From positions 1 to 64,000 of the forward strand of contig NZ_JBGCCT010000046.1 in assembly GCF_041260665.1 (NCBI RefSeq): a stretch of 64,000 bases of DNA, read 5' to 3'. The position numbers and the translations under genes were made by a program. The notes beneath the pieces were generated by a model that saw nothing but the letters and a program-made list of their open reading frames with translations, was not told the origin of the DNA and ran no database searches. This document shows, in pieces, positions 7,249 through 16,296 of the stretch. Origin of the DNA: Catenulispora sp. GP43. GTDB lineage: Bacteria; Actinomycetota; Actinomycetes; Streptomycetales; Catenulisporaceae. Positions within the stretch are counted from its first letter, which is position 1, and each line of letters starts with the position of its first letter.

Positions 7249-7332
7249 CGCGCGAAACCGCTAAAAGACCTGGTCAAGGCCCTGTGGCCCCCAAGTGGCC
7301 CCCAAGAGCCCTCGGAGGGGCCGGAAGCATAG
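7249..7332 (+). pseudogene. Remnant of a second integrase C-terminus
   Basis: This stretch encodes RAKPLKDLVKALWPPSGPQ and then EPSEGPEA before a TAG. That matches the end of the intact integrase (LNDFLKAQWPPSGPQ, DSEEASPGA) in sequence and distance to the stop, and the next hairpin (7351-7392) matches the hairpin behind the intact gene. An in-frame TGA at 7246 and no upstream similarity show that only the 3' end remains. It is most simply the scar of an earlier or tandem element at the same tRNA. Confidence 0.7.
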
Positions 7333-7350
7333 CTGTGACTGAAAAGCATA

Positions 7351-7392
7351 AAGGCCGGTTGACCTGGGGATATCCCCAAGGAAACCGGCCTT
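7351..7392. repeat. Second copy of the integrase-terminator hairpin
   Basis: Outer arms AAGGCCGGTT (7351-7360) and AACCGGCCTT (7383-7392) are identical to those at 7105 and 7140; the inner stem differs. AACCGGCCTTCGTCGCGG is shared by both copies (ending at 7157 and 7400) and directly borders the tRNA 3' end, so it may include part of the crossover region. Confidence 0.6.
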
Positions 7393-7400
7393 CGTCGCGG

Positions 7401-7474
<74 letters not shown>

Positions 7475-7578
7475 CCGCCCGCATCAGCGGGCAGGAAGAC
7501 CATACCGCACCTGGGGCCTCGGAATCACATCGGTTACCGCTGGCGCGCCGGTGGCCCCATGACTCGGGGTCAAGCGCC

Positions 7579-9060
7579 CTACTTCTTCCGGTCCTTGTTC
7601 TTCTGGCGGACCTTCACCGAGATCTGGATCGGGGAGCCGACGAAGCCGAACTCCTCGCGGAGGCGGCGTTCGATGAATCTGCGGTAGCCCGCTTCGATGA
7701 AGCCGCTGGCGAACAGGACGAACCTGGGGGGCCTGGTCGAGGCTTGGGTGCCGAACAGGATGCGGGGCTGCTTGCCGCCTCGGAGGGGGTGCGGGTGCTC
7801 CGCTACCAGGGTGCCGAGGAAGGCGTTCAGCTTGGCGGTGGGGACGCGGGTTTCCCAGCCTTCCAGGGCCGCTTCCAGGGCCGGGACGAGTTTGTCGACG
7901 TGCCTGCCGGTGAGGGCTGCCAGGTTGACGCGGGGGGCCCAGCGGACTTGGACCAGGTCGCGTTCGATTTCTCGTTCGAGGTAGTAGCGGCGTTCCTCGT
8001 CCATCAGGTCCCACTTGTTGTAGGCGATGACCAGGGCTCGGCCGGCTTCGGCGACCATGGTGATGATGCGGAGGTCTTGTTCGGTGAGGGAGTCGCTGGC
8101 GTCGACCAGGACTACTGCCACTTCTGCCTTCTCGATGGCGCCCTGGGTGCGGAGGGAGGCGTAGAAGTCCGCTCCGTAGGTTTGGTGGACGCGGCGGCGG
8201 ATGCCTGCGGTGTCGACGAAGCGCCAGGTCTTGCCGCCCAGGTCGATCAGTTCGTCGACCGGGTCGCGGGTGGTGCCGGCGGTGGGGTCGACGACTACGC
8301 GCTCCTCGCCGGCCAGCTTGTTCAGCAGGGAGCTTTTGCCGACGTTGGGCTTGCCGACCAGGGCTACGCGGCGGGGGCCGCCCATCGGGATGCCGAAGCG
8401 GACTGCCGGGGTCTCGGGGAGGACGTCCAGGACGGCGTCCAGGAGGTCGCCTGAGCCGCGGCCGTGCAGGGCCGAGACGGCGAAGGGCTCGCCCAGGCCC
8501 AGGTTCCACAGCTCCGCCGCGGCGGCCTCGGTGCGCTGGTCGTCGACCTTGTTCGCGGCCAGGACCACTGGCTTGCCGGCCCGGCGCAGGACGCGGACCA
8601 CGGCCTCGTCGGTGTCCGTGATGCCGACGGTGGCGTCCACCACGAACATCACCGCGTCCGCGGCGTTGATCGCGGCCTCGGCCTGGAAGGCCACGGCCTT
8701 GGCCATGCCCTGCACGTCGCGCTCCCAGCCGCCGGTGTCGACCAGGGTGAAGCGGCGGCCGTTCCAGTGCGCGTCGTAGGACACCCGGTCCCGGGTGACG
8801 CCGGGGACGTCCTGGACCACGGCCTCGCGGCGGCCCAGGATGCGGTTCACCAGGGTGGACTTGCCCACGTTGGGGCGGCCCACGACGGCCAGCACCGGCA
8901 GGCGGACGGTATCGCCCTCGCCCCGGTCCCAGTCCTCGGATTCGAGTCCCTCGGCGTAGGCCTCGTAGTCGAAGTCCTCGTCGAAGTAAGCCACGTCCGA
9001 GGCGCCGTCGGTGGCGGCGGTCAGGTCGCCGGGGGTGTAGTCCTCGGTTTCGGGCTGCAT
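7579..9060 (-). CDS. der: Ribosome-associated GTPase Der (EngA)
   Basis: A 493-residue protein with two GTPase domains in tandem, the hallmark of Der, which assists maturation of the 50S ribosomal subunit. P-loops are GRPNVGKST at about residue 61 and GKPNVGKSS at about 235; DTGGWE/DTAGIR and NKVD/NKWD motifs follow in each. The C-terminal KH-like domain ends in a basic tail (RQKNKDRKK). An acidic N-terminal extension of about 50 residues precedes the first domain, as in other actinobacteria. It follows plsC and cmk in the same direction, separated by a hairpin at 9120. Confidence 0.97.
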   Translation of the reverse strand: MQPETEDYTPGDLTAATDGASDVAYFDEDFDYEAYAEGLESEDWDRGEGDTVRLPVLAVVGRPNVGKSTLVNRILGRREAVVQDVPGVTRDRVSYDAHWNGRRFTLVDTGGWERDVQGMAKAVAFQAEAAINAADAVMFVVDATVGITDTDEAVVRVLRRAGKPVVLAANKVDDQRTEAAAAELWNLGLGEPFAVSALHGRGSGDLLDAVLDVLPETPAVRFGIPMGGPRRVALVGKPNVGKSSLLNKLAGEERVVVDPTAGTTRDPVDELIDLGGKTWRFVDTAGIRRRVHQTYGADFYASLRTQGAIEKAEVAVVLVDASDSLTEQDLRIITMVAEAGRALVIAYNKWDLMDEERRYYLEREIERDLVQVRWAPRVNLAALTGRHVDKLVPALEAALEGWETRVPTAKLNAFLGTLVAEHPHPLRGGKQPRILFGTQASTRPPRFVLFASGFIEAGYRRFIERRLREEFGFVGSPIQISVKVRQKNKDRKK

Positions 9061-9119
9061 CAGGCATTCCTCATGTTCGTAATGCGCGCTTACCTAGAAG
9101 CGCGTCTCGTAAAAGCGTT

Positions 9120-9159
9120 CGGTCGGCGGTTCCCGTCTCGTGCAGGGAGCCGCCGACCG
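9120..9159 (-). terminator. Hairpin between plsC and der
   Basis: Arms 9120-9134 and 9145-9159 pair over 15 bases with one G-U pair, loop of 10. On the minus strand TTTT follows a few bases later. It could partly terminate transcription between plsC and der, or serve as an RNA-processing site. Confidence 0.6.
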
Positions 9160-9191
9160 GACTGCGTCAGGCTTCGCGTCCGTGTCCGTGT

Positions 9192-9971
9192 CTAATTGTC
9201 GCGCCCGGTGAGGTGCTTGGCGTACTGCACGTGCGCCGCCAGGCGGACCCGCAGTTCCTCGCTGATGGCGGCGATCTTCTGCCGCCGGCCCAGGCCCTCG
9301 GACCCCAGGGACAACTCCTCCAAGGTCACCGGTGTTCCGTACACCAGGTCCAGGTGGGTGCGCGGGGTCGGCAGGGAGCCGACCGTCCTGCCGTTCGTGG
9401 CCGTCCCCAGGCAGGCCACCGGCAGGACCGGGGCCCCGGTGGCCACCGCGAAGTAGGCCAGGCCGTTGTGCACCGATTCGAACTCGCCGGTGGTGCGGGT
9501 GCCCTCGGGGAAGACGCCCAGCACGCCGCCGGAGCGCAGGGTGGCCAGGCCCGCCTGGATCGCCGCGCGGTCCGGGTGGTCCCGGTCGATCGGGATCTGC
9601 CCGAGCTTGAGCAGTATCGGGCCCAGGGGGCCGACGAACATCTCCTTTTTGACCAGGAAGTGCACCGGGCGGGGCGCCACGCCGGCGATCAGCGGGCCGT
9701 CCAGGAAGCCGGTGTGGTTGCCGGCCAGCAGCAGCGGGCCCTCGGTCGGGACGTTGTCCGCGTTGTGCTGGGTGACGTGCCACAGCGAGTGCATGAGCGG
9801 GACGCCGATGCGGTGCGCGCGCTTGGCCCCGCGGGCGCTGGGCGCCGTGCGGTCGTGCGCGTCGGAGCGGTCCCGGACCTGGCCGGACGTGCCGTTCACA
9901 CCGTTCACGGTGCCCGGCCGGCCCCGCCACGGGACCGATGGTCGGTTGTGCGAATCTCGGAGAACCTTCAT
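9192..9971 (-). CDS. 1-acyl-sn-glycerol-3-phosphate acyltransferase (PlsC-like)
   Basis: A 259-residue lysophospholipid acyltransferase for phosphatidic acid synthesis at the membrane. Motif I is NHTGFLDG (a variant of HxxxxD with the catalytic His and Asp), motif III is FPEGTRT, and GQIPIDRD matches the glycerol-phosphate binding region. The first 50 residues are a disordered, charged extension. The ATG at 9971 overlaps the cmk stop (ATGA), so cmk and this gene are coupled. Association with cmk and der is usual in actinobacteria. Confidence 0.9.
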   Translation of the reverse strand: MKVLRDSHNRPSVPWRGRPGTVNGVNGTSGQVRDRSDAHDRTAPSARGAKRAHRIGVPLMHSLWHVTQHNADNVPTEGPLLLAGNHTGFLDGPLIAGVAPRPVHFLVKKEMFVGPLGPILLKLGQIPIDRDHPDRAAIQAGLATLRSGGVLGVFPEGTRTTGEFESVHNGLAYFAVATGAPVLPVACLGTATNGRTVGSLPTPRTHLDLVYGTPVTLEELSLGSEGLGRRQKIAAISEELRVRLAAHVQYAKHLTGRDN

Positions 9972-10759
9972 CTGGTGAGTCCCACCCCCTGGGAGGCGTC
10001 CGGCGCGGTGCCCTCGGCCGTGTGGATGACGATGCCGGCGACCTTGTCGATCACCTGCTCCAGTGTCAGCTCGGTGGCGTCGACCACCACCGCCCCCGGC
10101 GCCGCTTCCAGCGCGTTGGTCCGGCTGTCGATGCTGTCGCGGCGGGTCAGCGCCTCGCGGGTGGCCGCCACGGTGCCGGGGCCGGCACCGGCACCGGAAC
10201 CGTCCGCGCCGCCGGTGCCGCTCGCGGCGCTCGCGCCGTTCGTGGCCTTCGCGCTGTCCTCGGCGTTGCGGCGGGCGGCGCGGGCGTCCTCCGAGGCGGT
10301 CAGGAAGACCTTCGCGGCCGCGTCCGGGGCCACCACCGAGGCGATGTCCCGGCCCTCGACCACGATCCCGCCGGTCCCGATGATCTCCCGCTGCAGCGCG
10401 ATCAGCCGGGCCCGCACCTCGGGCACCGCCGCCACCGCGCTCACCGCGCCGGTGACGTCGGCCTCGCGGATCGCGGCCGCCACGTCGTGCCCGTCCACGC
10501 TGATCCGCGGGGCTGCCGGATCGGTCCCCGAGACGATCTCCGGCGACCCGGCGTCGGCCGCCACCGCGGCGGCGTCGGCGATGTCGATCTTGTTCTGCAG
10601 CATCCAGTACGTCATCGCCCGGTACTGCGCGCCGGTGTCCAGGTAGCGCAGCCCCAGCCGGGCCGCCACCCCGCGCGACACGCTCGACTTGCCCGACCCC
10701 GAGGGGCCGTCGATGGCGACGACCGTTCCGGACAGGGCCTGCTGGCTGGGCAGCGACAT
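9968..10759 (-). CDS. cmk: Cytidylate kinase with a low-complexity insertion
   Basis: 263 residues; phosphorylates CMP and dCMP. The P-loop GPSGSGKSS is near residue 18, followed by LDTGAQYRAMTYWML; VEGRDIASVV and the DARAARR lid are present. An insertion of about 25 Gly/Ala/Ser residues (around 175-200) separates the lid helix from the conserved RRDSIDSRTNAL segment, where most family members have only a short acidic helix. It probably forms a flexible loop. First visible gene of the cmk-plsC-der unit. Confidence 0.95.
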   Translation of the reverse strand: MSLPSQQALSGTVVAIDGPSGSGKSSVSRGVAARLGLRYLDTGAQYRAMTYWMLQNKIDIADAAAVAADAGSPEIVSGTDPAAPRISVDGHDVAAAIREADVTGAVSAVAAVPEVRARLIALQREIIGTGGIVVEGRDIASVVAPDAAAKVFLTASEDARAARRNAEDSAKATNGASAASGTGGADGSGAGAGPGTVAATREALTRRDSIDSRTNALEAAPGAVVVDATELTLEQVIDKVAGIVIHTAEGTAPDASQGVGLTR

Positions 10760-10801
10760 ACCGGTGACTCCAGAGAGGTGATGAGACGTGATCGAAGAGG
10801 T

Positions 10802-10869
10802 GGGACCTGCGGCCCATCAAGACTATCTGGTGGCGAGCCTCACGGGATTCGCATTAGCCCGGAGGTCCC
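10802..10869 (+). promoter_or_regulatory. Possible structured leader of the SMR transporter gene
   Basis: GGGACCT (10802-10808) can pair with AGGTCCC (10863-10869), enclosing a smaller helix (CCATCA with TGGTGG). SugE/Gdx-type genes are often controlled by guanidine riboswitches, but I cannot match this leader to a known class. Treat as a weak suggestion. Confidence 0.25.
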
Positions 10870-10910
10870 CCGGATTGGTTGGATGGGCCGATCATCAGGA
10901 GGTGGGTGCG

Positions 10911-11225
10911 GTGGACTGGATCGTCCTGGTCGTCTCGGGGTGCATGGAAGCGGTCTGGGCGACCGCGCTGGGCAAGTCCGAGGGGCTGCACAGGATAGGC
11001 CCGACCGCCCTGTTCGGGCTGGGTCTGCTGCTGAGCATGGCCGGGCTGGCGTACGCGCTGCGCACGCTCCCGGTCGGCACCGGCTATGCCGTCTGGGTGG
11101 GCATCGGAGCGGTGCTGACCGTGGCGTACGGGATGGTGTTCGACGGTGAGACGGTGTCGGCGGCGAAGGTGTTGCTGCTGGCCGGGATCGTCGGGTGTGT
11201 GATTGGTCTCAAAGTGCTGCACTGA
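10911..11225 (+). CDS. Small multidrug resistance family transporter (SugE/Gdx type)
   Basis: A 104-residue membrane protein with four predicted helices, the standard SMR length. It has the membrane-embedded Glu near the start (CMEAVWATALGKSEG) and the GTGYAVWVGIGAV and VLLLAGIVGCVIGLKV segments. KSEGL resembles the Gdx/SugE subgroup, which exports guanidinium by proton exchange; EmrE-type drug export is the alternative. GTG start at 10911 behind AGGAGGTG. It stands divergently from the cmk operon and convergent with the VOC gene. Confidence 0.9.
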   Translation: MDWIVLVVSGCMEAVWATALGKSEGLHRIGPTALFGLGLLLSMAGLAYALRTLPVGTGYAVWVGIGAVLTVAYGMVFDGETVSAAKVLLLAGIVGCVIGLKVLH

Positions 11226-11275
11226 CCGGGAACGCAGCCCCTGACGCCGGGCGCGTCAGGGCATGTCGGGAAACG

Positions 11276-11791
11276 TCAGGGCGCGACGATGTGCGAGATC
11301 CCGACCCCGCCGCGCCGGGTCGCGCCGTACCGCTCGATCTCCTTGGCCAGATCCAGCGGCAGGGTGAACGACCCCTCCGGCAGCTGCGCGTCCGCGACCA
11401 GGTCGGCCGGGACCAGCCAGGACATCTCGAACTCCAAGCCGTCCGGGTCGTGCGCGTACAGGGCCTTGGTGGTGCCGTGGTCGCTGGCGCCGACCAGCGC
11501 GCCGTGCCGCTTCAGCACCTCCTCGAAGCGCGCCAGCTCCTGCAGCGTGTCCACCTCCCACGCCAGGTGGTACAGCCCCACCCGGGAGCGGCCGGCCTCC
11601 GAGGAGCCGGCCTGCGCGCCGACCGCGAACAGGCCCAGGTCGTGGTCGTTGGTGGAGCCCGGCGCGCGCAGGAAGGCGGCGTTCGGGGCCTGCGTCAGCA
11701 CTTCGAATCCGAGCAGGTCGCGGTAGAAGGCCACGCTGCAGTCCACTTCCCGGACGAACAGCACGGCGTGGTTGAGACGGGTCACGGGCAT
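11276..11791 (-). CDS. VOC family (glyoxalase/extradiol dioxygenase-like) protein
   Basis: A 171-residue vicinal oxygen chelate protein. Two beta-alpha-beta-beta-beta modules are visible: LNHAVLFVREVDCSVAFYRDLLGFEV at the start and VGLYHLAWEV with DPDGLEFEM later. Possible metal ligands are His8, His at about 96 (YHLAWEV) and Glu at about 142. This layout resembles catechol 2,3-dioxygenase-like proteins; the substrate is unknown. ATG chosen at 11791, where the VOC fold begins. Confidence 0.85.
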   Translation of the reverse strand: MPVTRLNHAVLFVREVDCSVAFYRDLLGFEVLTQAPNAAFLRAPGSTNDHDLGLFAVGAQAGSSEAGRSRVGLYHLAWEVDTLQELARFEEVLKRHGALVGASDHGTTKALYAHDPDGLEFEMSWLVPADLVADAQLPEGSFTLPLDLAKEIERYGATRRGGVGISHIVAP

Positions 11792-11915
11792 CGTTCGGGC
11801 TCTTTCTTCGTGGAGGGGCGCCTCTTCATGGTCGCCGGACGCTCTACACTGCCGCAAGCGCGGATCAGATGCACAGCGGGACGTGTGCTGCTGGAAAGTC
11901 TCTGGGGGGAGTGCG

Positions 11916-12761
11916 TTGAGCAAGGGCGGGCTGCCCGGGATGGGCCTGAAGCTCGGTCCGGAGGTGCTGCGGAGCACCGACGGCGTGTGGTACTCCGCCA
12001 CCGGCGCGGACGGCGGCACGCTGGGCGTGCTGCGGTTCGAGCCGGCCCGGGTCCAGGCGGCCGGGGGAGTGGAGCGGCTGGTCGAGCGGACCGTGGCGGC
12101 GCGCGGCGGACTGCTGCCCGGCACGCTGCCGGTGCTGGACCTGGTCCAGGACGACGGGCACATCTGGCTGATCACGCCGGTCGTGCCGGAGGCCGGGCCG
12201 GCCGCGCGGACGGTCGCGCTGCTGCTGGGCTCGGCGCCGGTCACCATCCCCGGCGGGCTCGCCGCGACCGGGCACGGGATTCAGGAGCCTGCGAAGAAGG
12301 ACCTGAAGGACGGCCTGCCCAGCCGGATCATCCGCGGCTTCGTCGGCCTGGTGCTGGTCGGCGCCGTGCTCGGGGCGGCGGCGTTCGCCGCGGTGCGGCT
12401 GCGGGACAAGAAGACCACGACGCCGGTGCAGATCTCGAGCATCTCCGTGCACAACTACGCCCCGGTGCGGCCCTCCGGGATCTGCGACACCTCGGTGGAC
12501 ATGGTCGCCGAGCTGACGACCAACGGCGGGACCGGGGTCGTGGACTACGAGTGGGACATCCCGGCGAAGAACCACACGACCCAGGCGGTCACCGGCGCCG
12601 AGACCGTGAGCGGCAAGTCGCCGGAGGTGCACCTGGCCTGGCAGCTGAAGCTGACCGGGAGCGGGACGGTCACCGCGACGTTCCGCATCACCAACCCCGG
12701 GGTGCTCGCCTCGGGGGCCGAGACCCAGAGCGCCGGCGACCTGAAGTATCAGTGCCCGTGA
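11916..12761 (+). CDS. Single-pass membrane protein of unknown function
   Basis: About 281 residues. A cytoplasmic N-terminal domain of about 120 residues (LGPEVLRSTDGVWYSATG, HIWLITPVVPE) resembles small ligand or kinase-like lobes but lacks catalytic motifs. A transmembrane helix at about 143-163 (VGLVLVGAVLGAAAFAAV) follows, then an extracellular beta-rich domain with two cysteines at its ends (ICDTSVDM and the terminal YQCP) that may form a disulfide. The start is a TTG at 11916 after GGGGGGAG; ATG at 11940 is the alternative. Family not recognised. Confidence 0.7.
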   Translation: MSKGGLPGMGLKLGPEVLRSTDGVWYSATGADGGTLGVLRFEPARVQAAGGVERLVERTVAARGGLLPGTLPVLDLVQDDGHIWLITPVVPEAGPAARTVALLLGSAPVTIPGGLAATGHGIQEPAKKDLKDGLPSRIIRGFVGLVLVGAVLGAAAFAAVRLRDKKTTTPVQISSISVHNYAPVRPSGICDTSVDMVAELTTNGGTGVVDYEWDIPAKNHTTQAVTGAETVSGKSPEVHLAWQLKLTGSGTVTATFRITNPGVLASGAETQSAGDLKYQCP

Positions 12762-12842
12762 CGCGCTGACCGCTCAGGCGCGTCAGACGCTGCGTCGACC
12801 GCTCAGGCGCCGCATCGACCGCTCAGGTGCCGTAGTGGCTGC

Positions 12843-14087
12843 TCAAGCCCCGAGCAGTCCCTGGCCCAGGTAGCCGCCCGGCGGCGCGGCCGGGACCATC
12901 GCGAACAGCGCGCTGGTCTCGTGCGTGGTGAACCGGTTCAAGGCGTCCATGTTCCGGGTCAGCCGCTGCTGGACCGGGATGAAGCCGTGGCCCGGGTCGG
13001 CCTGCCAGGCCAGGAAGAGCAGGCCAGCGTCGGGCTCGCCGTCGGCGGTGAGGCCGTCGTCGTAGCTCAGGCCCCGGCGGAGCATGGCGGCGCCGCCGTT
13101 GCCGGCCGCGGCGGCCAGGCGGATGTGGGCGTCGCCGCGGATGGCCAGGGAGCCGTCGGGGTTCTGCCCGGCCAGGTTGACCGGGGTGTGCTCGGTGCCG
13201 CCGGACAGCGGTGCGCCGGTGTCCTTGCGGCGGCCGATGACCCGCTCCTGCTCGGCGGTGGTCTGCGCGTCCCACGACGTCAGCAGCATCCTGATGCGGC
13301 GGAAGACGAGGTAGGAGCCGCCGCGCATCCAGGCCGTGGCGTCGTCGGGGGCGACGTACACCTTGCTCGCGAAGTCCGGCTGCGCCGGCGCGGGGTTGTT
13401 GGTGCCGTCGAGCTGGCCCATCAGGTTGCGGCCAGTGGCGTCCGGGTCGGGCGAGGAGCCGGGCGCCCGGCTGAAGCCGGACATGACCCAGCGCGGCTTG
13501 GCGGTGCCGGCGGCGGCGCGGGTGAGGGTGCGCAGCGCGTGGAAGACGACGAGCGCGTCGTCGGCGGCCAGGACGACGCCGAGGTCGCCGTCGCCGCGGG
13601 CCGGGTCGAGCTTCTCGGTGCCGAAGACGGGGAGCGGGGCGAGCTGCGGCGGCCGTCGCGCGGCGTCGAGACCGGCCTTGCCGAACAGCGAGGGGCCGAA
13701 GCCGACCGTGATGGTCAGGGAGCAGGGGCCGCTGCCGAGGGCGGTGGTGTCGGGGTCGCCGGCCGGGGCACGGCCGGCGGTCAGGTCCGCGATGGCGGCG
13801 GTCCAGGCTTGCATCAGGGCTTTGAGCTGGGCCGGAGACGCGCCGGGGACGAGGTCGAAGGCGGCGACGGTGCCGTGGCCCTGCTGCTGTGCGGGGACGG
13901 AGATGCCCGCCTGGTGCGGGAAGGGGGCCGCGACGGACGCGGTGCCGAGGCTGGTGACGCGGTCGGCGGCGGGGGTGGCGGGGCTGCCGTCGTCGAGCAG
14001 GAGGGCCGAGGCGGCGGCGCCGGCCGCAACGCCGCCGAGGCCGGTGGCGCCGGTGGCCAGGAAGGCGCGGCGGGTGGGGAGCTTCAC
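12843..14087 (-). CDS. Dye-decolorizing (DyP-type) heme peroxidase, Tat-exported
   Basis: 414 residues. The twin-arginine signal is RRAFLATGATGLGG at the N-terminus followed by an Ala-rich hydrophobic stretch, so the folded heme protein is exported. The DyP motif GxxDG is in MGQLDGTNN, the proximal heme histidine is in GDAHIRLA and a distal Arg is in YLVFRRIRM. EfeB-like members act with iron or copper systems. Here it follows the CopC-CopD fusion by 11 bases, last in the copper-handling operon. GTG start with GAGAG upstream. Confidence 0.93.
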   Translation of the reverse strand: MKLPTRRAFLATGATGLGGVAAGAAASALLLDDGSPATPAADRVTSLGTASVAAPFPHQAGISVPAQQQGHGTVAAFDLVPGASPAQLKALMQAWTAAIADLTAGRAPAGDPDTTALGSGPCSLTITVGFGPSLFGKAGLDAARRPPQLAPLPVFGTEKLDPARGDGDLGVVLAADDALVVFHALRTLTRAAAGTAKPRWVMSGFSRAPGSSPDPDATGRNLMGQLDGTNNPAPAQPDFASKVYVAPDDATAWMRGGSYLVFRRIRMLLTSWDAQTTAEQERVIGRRKDTGAPLSGGTEHTPVNLAGQNPDGSLAIRGDAHIRLAAAAGNGGAAMLRRGLSYDDGLTADGEPDAGLLFLAWQADPGHGFIPVQQRLTRNMDALNRFTTHETSALFAMVPAAPPGGYLGQGLLGA

Positions 14088-14098
14088 AGGACTCTCGC

Positions 14099-15832
14099 TT
14101 ACTTGCTCACAGTGGTGTTCAGGATGACCGTGGCCTGGTCGATGTCGGTGGTCCGGACCGTGACGAGCACCTGCCAGGCGCCGGACATCGGCACCACCAC
14201 GCCGCTCGCCGTGTAGTGCCCCGGCCCGGCGGGCTGGAGCTTGATCTTGATCGGGCCCAGCTGCTGGGCCGGCAGCGCCAGCGAGGCGTCGACTTCGGGG
14301 ACCTGCTCGGGCTTGCCGGTCTTGTCCAGGATGTCGATGCTGACCTGGGCCGTGCCGACGCGCGCCGGGTCCAGGGTGGCCCGCACCGTGCCGGTTCCGT
14401 TGGCCGAGCCGGTGTCGAACGGCGAGGTGACCGTCACCGGACCGGCCTTCGGCGCCGCCTCGGAGGCCGGCTGCGACTCCACGAGCAGCGCGGTCACCGC
14501 CAGGACCACGATCGCCAGGCCGAACTCGGCGGCGACCGAGCGGCGGAGCCGGGCCAGGTTCGGGGAGGCGGCCGCAAGGGTCTGGAGCGCAAGGGTCTGG
14601 AGCGCAAGGATCCGGCGTGCGAGGTAGCCCAGCGCGAGCAGGATCAGGAAGATGCCGGACTTGATGAGCAGCATCCGGCCGTAGGCGGTGTCGAACAGCG
14701 CGTCCCAGTGCCGGACCTGGCGCCAGCCCTGGTAGACGCCGGTGGCGGCCAGGACGCAGACCGCGGCGAAGGCGGTGGTCGAGAAGCGGCGGACCAGCGT
14801 GAGGCGCTCGTCGTCGGTGATGGTGGCGGCCCGAGGAGCGAGGACGGAGGCCGCCAGCGCGGCCAGCCCGCCGACCCACGCCGCCATGGCCAACAGGTGC
14901 AGCACGTCGGCCGGCAGCGCCAGCGCGACCTGGCTGCCGGTGCCGGAGTGGTCGGCGACCGACCAGGTCAGCGCCAGTCCCACGGCCAGCGCCGCGCCGG
15001 CGCCGCCGACGGCCTGCCGGGCGCGCACCGGGGCCGCCGCCAGCCGGGTCGCGATCCACGACACCAGCCCCCCGGCCGCGCCGAGCAGGATCAGCCGCCA
15101 GGCCAGGGCCTTGCCGAGGCGAGTCTGCAGGGTCGCGCGCAGGACGTCCGTGTCGGTGACCCGCCCGAGGCCGAAGCCGCCGCCGTAAGGGCCCTGCAGC
15201 AGTAGGGCGGCGACGGTGCCGAGCAGCAGCGCGAACCAGCCGCCGCCGATCAGCAGGCGCAGCCGGCGGTCACCGGCCAGCTTCGGGGCGAAGGCGACGA
15301 GCAGCAGGGCGCCGCCGGCCAGGGCTGCGAAGCCGAGGTAGGCCAGCCAGCGGGCGATGCCGAAGAGCATGCCGACGGTGCGCGAACCGCTCGGCGCGGC
15401 CGCGGCCCCGCCGGCGTTCGGCGCGGAGGGGGTGCCGATGGAGAACGTCCACGCGCCGCGCACCGGATGGGAGTCCGCTGAGATGACGCGCCAGGACACG
15501 ACGTAGGTGCCGTTCTTCAGCCCGGCCTTCAGCGGTACGGACGCGGTGTCCGGCTTGCCGCCGAGGTGGTCGGCTGTGCCGACCTGGACCTGCGAGCCGT
15601 CGGGGGCGAAGACGCGGAGCGCGCCGAGTTGGAGCGAGACGGCCTCGTCGTAGGTGACGGTGACGCGCGCCGGGGCGGTCGCCAGGAGCGCGCCGTCGGC
15701 CGGGTCGGTGGTCACGACGGTGGCGTGCGCGGACGCGATCGGTGCGCCGGCCAGGCCCCATATGCACAGGAACGCGGCCAGGATCGCGACGACGCGCCAC
15801 CGGCGTATGCCGCCGGCCCGAACGCTCCTCAT
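14099..15832 (-). CDS. CopC-CopD fusion copper resistance/uptake protein (YcnJ-like)
   Basis: 577 residues. After a signal peptide ending IASA comes a CopC domain: mature protein begins HATVVTTDPADGALL with an N-terminal His expected to bind copper, and SADSHPVRGAWTFSI near the end. Then the CopD domain has about eight helices (RTVGMLFGIARWLAYLG, DVLHLLAMAAWVGGLAAL). A C-terminal domain of about 140 residues lies outside. A Leu/Gln repeat (LALQTLALQTLA) arises from a duplicated 15-base unit. The start overlaps the PCuAC gene stop (ATGA). Confidence 0.92.
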   Translation of the reverse strand: MRSVRAGGIRRWRVVAILAAFLCIWGLAGAPIASAHATVVTTDPADGALLATAPARVTVTYDEAVSLQLGALRVFAPDGSQVQVGTADHLGGKPDTASVPLKAGLKNGTYVVSWRVISADSHPVRGAWTFSIGTPSAPNAGGAAAAPSGSRTVGMLFGIARWLAYLGFAALAGGALLLVAFAPKLAGDRRLRLLIGGGWFALLLGTVAALLLQGPYGGGFGLGRVTDTDVLRATLQTRLGKALAWRLILLGAAGGLVSWIATRLAAAPVRARQAVGGAGAALAVGLALTWSVADHSGTGSQVALALPADVLHLLAMAAWVGGLAALAASVLAPRAATITDDERLTLVRRFSTTAFAAVCVLAATGVYQGWRQVRHWDALFDTAYGRMLLIKSGIFLILLALGYLARRILALQTLALQTLAAASPNLARLRRSVAAEFGLAIVVLAVTALLVESQPASEAAPKAGPVTVTSPFDTGSANGTGTVRATLDPARVGTAQVSIDILDKTGKPEQVPEVDASLALPAQQLGPIKIKLQPAGPGHYTASGVVVPMSGAWQVLVTVRTTDIDQATVILNTTVSK

Positions 15833-16296
15833 TGGCCCGGAGCCGGATCGGCGATCCCGATCACCGGCGCGGTCACCGTGATCGGCGCCGAGGCGGCGAA
15901 CGAGAACGTCAGCCGCACGCTGGTCCCGGGCTTCAGCGGTCCCGGATCGTCGATCATCAGGTGGTTGCCTCCGGGGGAGAAGTCCAGGCTCCCGTGCGCG
16001 GGCACCGGGGCCGTGGACAGCGCGACCATCTTCGCGCCGTTGGTGGTGTGCATCGTGGCGTGTCCGGTCGAGGCCGCGACCGCGGTGAGCGTGTCGTCGG
16101 TGCCGCCGGAGTTGGCGATGGTGAAGTACGCCGCGGCCTCGGAGGGGTTCGCCGGCTCGCGGACGTAGGCCTGGCTCACCGCCAGCTTCGCCGCGTGCGG
16201 CCCGGTGCCGCCGCCGGACCACAGCAGCAGGCCGGCGCCGGCGGCGAGGACCACCACCGGCGCGGCCAGCGCGCCGGCCCTCAGCGGGAGGTTCAC
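15829..16296 (-). CDS. PCu(A)C family copper chaperone
   Basis: A 155-residue exported or membrane-anchored protein. After one hydrophobic helix the domain carries the family's Met/His motif: ATMHTTNGAKMVAL and HLMIDDPGPLKPG (pattern H-M-x-n-H-x-M). It binds Cu(I) outside the cell and hands it to cytochrome oxidase CuA or to SCO1. GTG start overlaps the SCO1 stop (GTGA), and its own stop overlaps the CopC-CopD start, so the three are translationally coupled. Confidence 0.92.
   Translation of the reverse strand: MNLPLRAGALAAPVVVLAAGAGLLLWSGGGTGPHAAKLAVSQAYVREPANPSEAAAYFTIANSGGTDDTLTAVAASTGHATMHTTNGAKMVALSTAPVPAHGSLDFSPGGNHLMIDDPGPLKPGTSVRLTFSFAASAPITVTAPVIGIADPAPGQ

Noticed and set aside
1-7400. 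Left attachment site of the element within the window
   Set aside because: I found no second copy of the tRNA-Pro 3' end in this region, so the left end lies outside.
9938-11149. Plus-strand frame of 403 residues
   Set aside because: Antisense to cmk and out of frame with the SMR gene; composition is that of a shadow frame.
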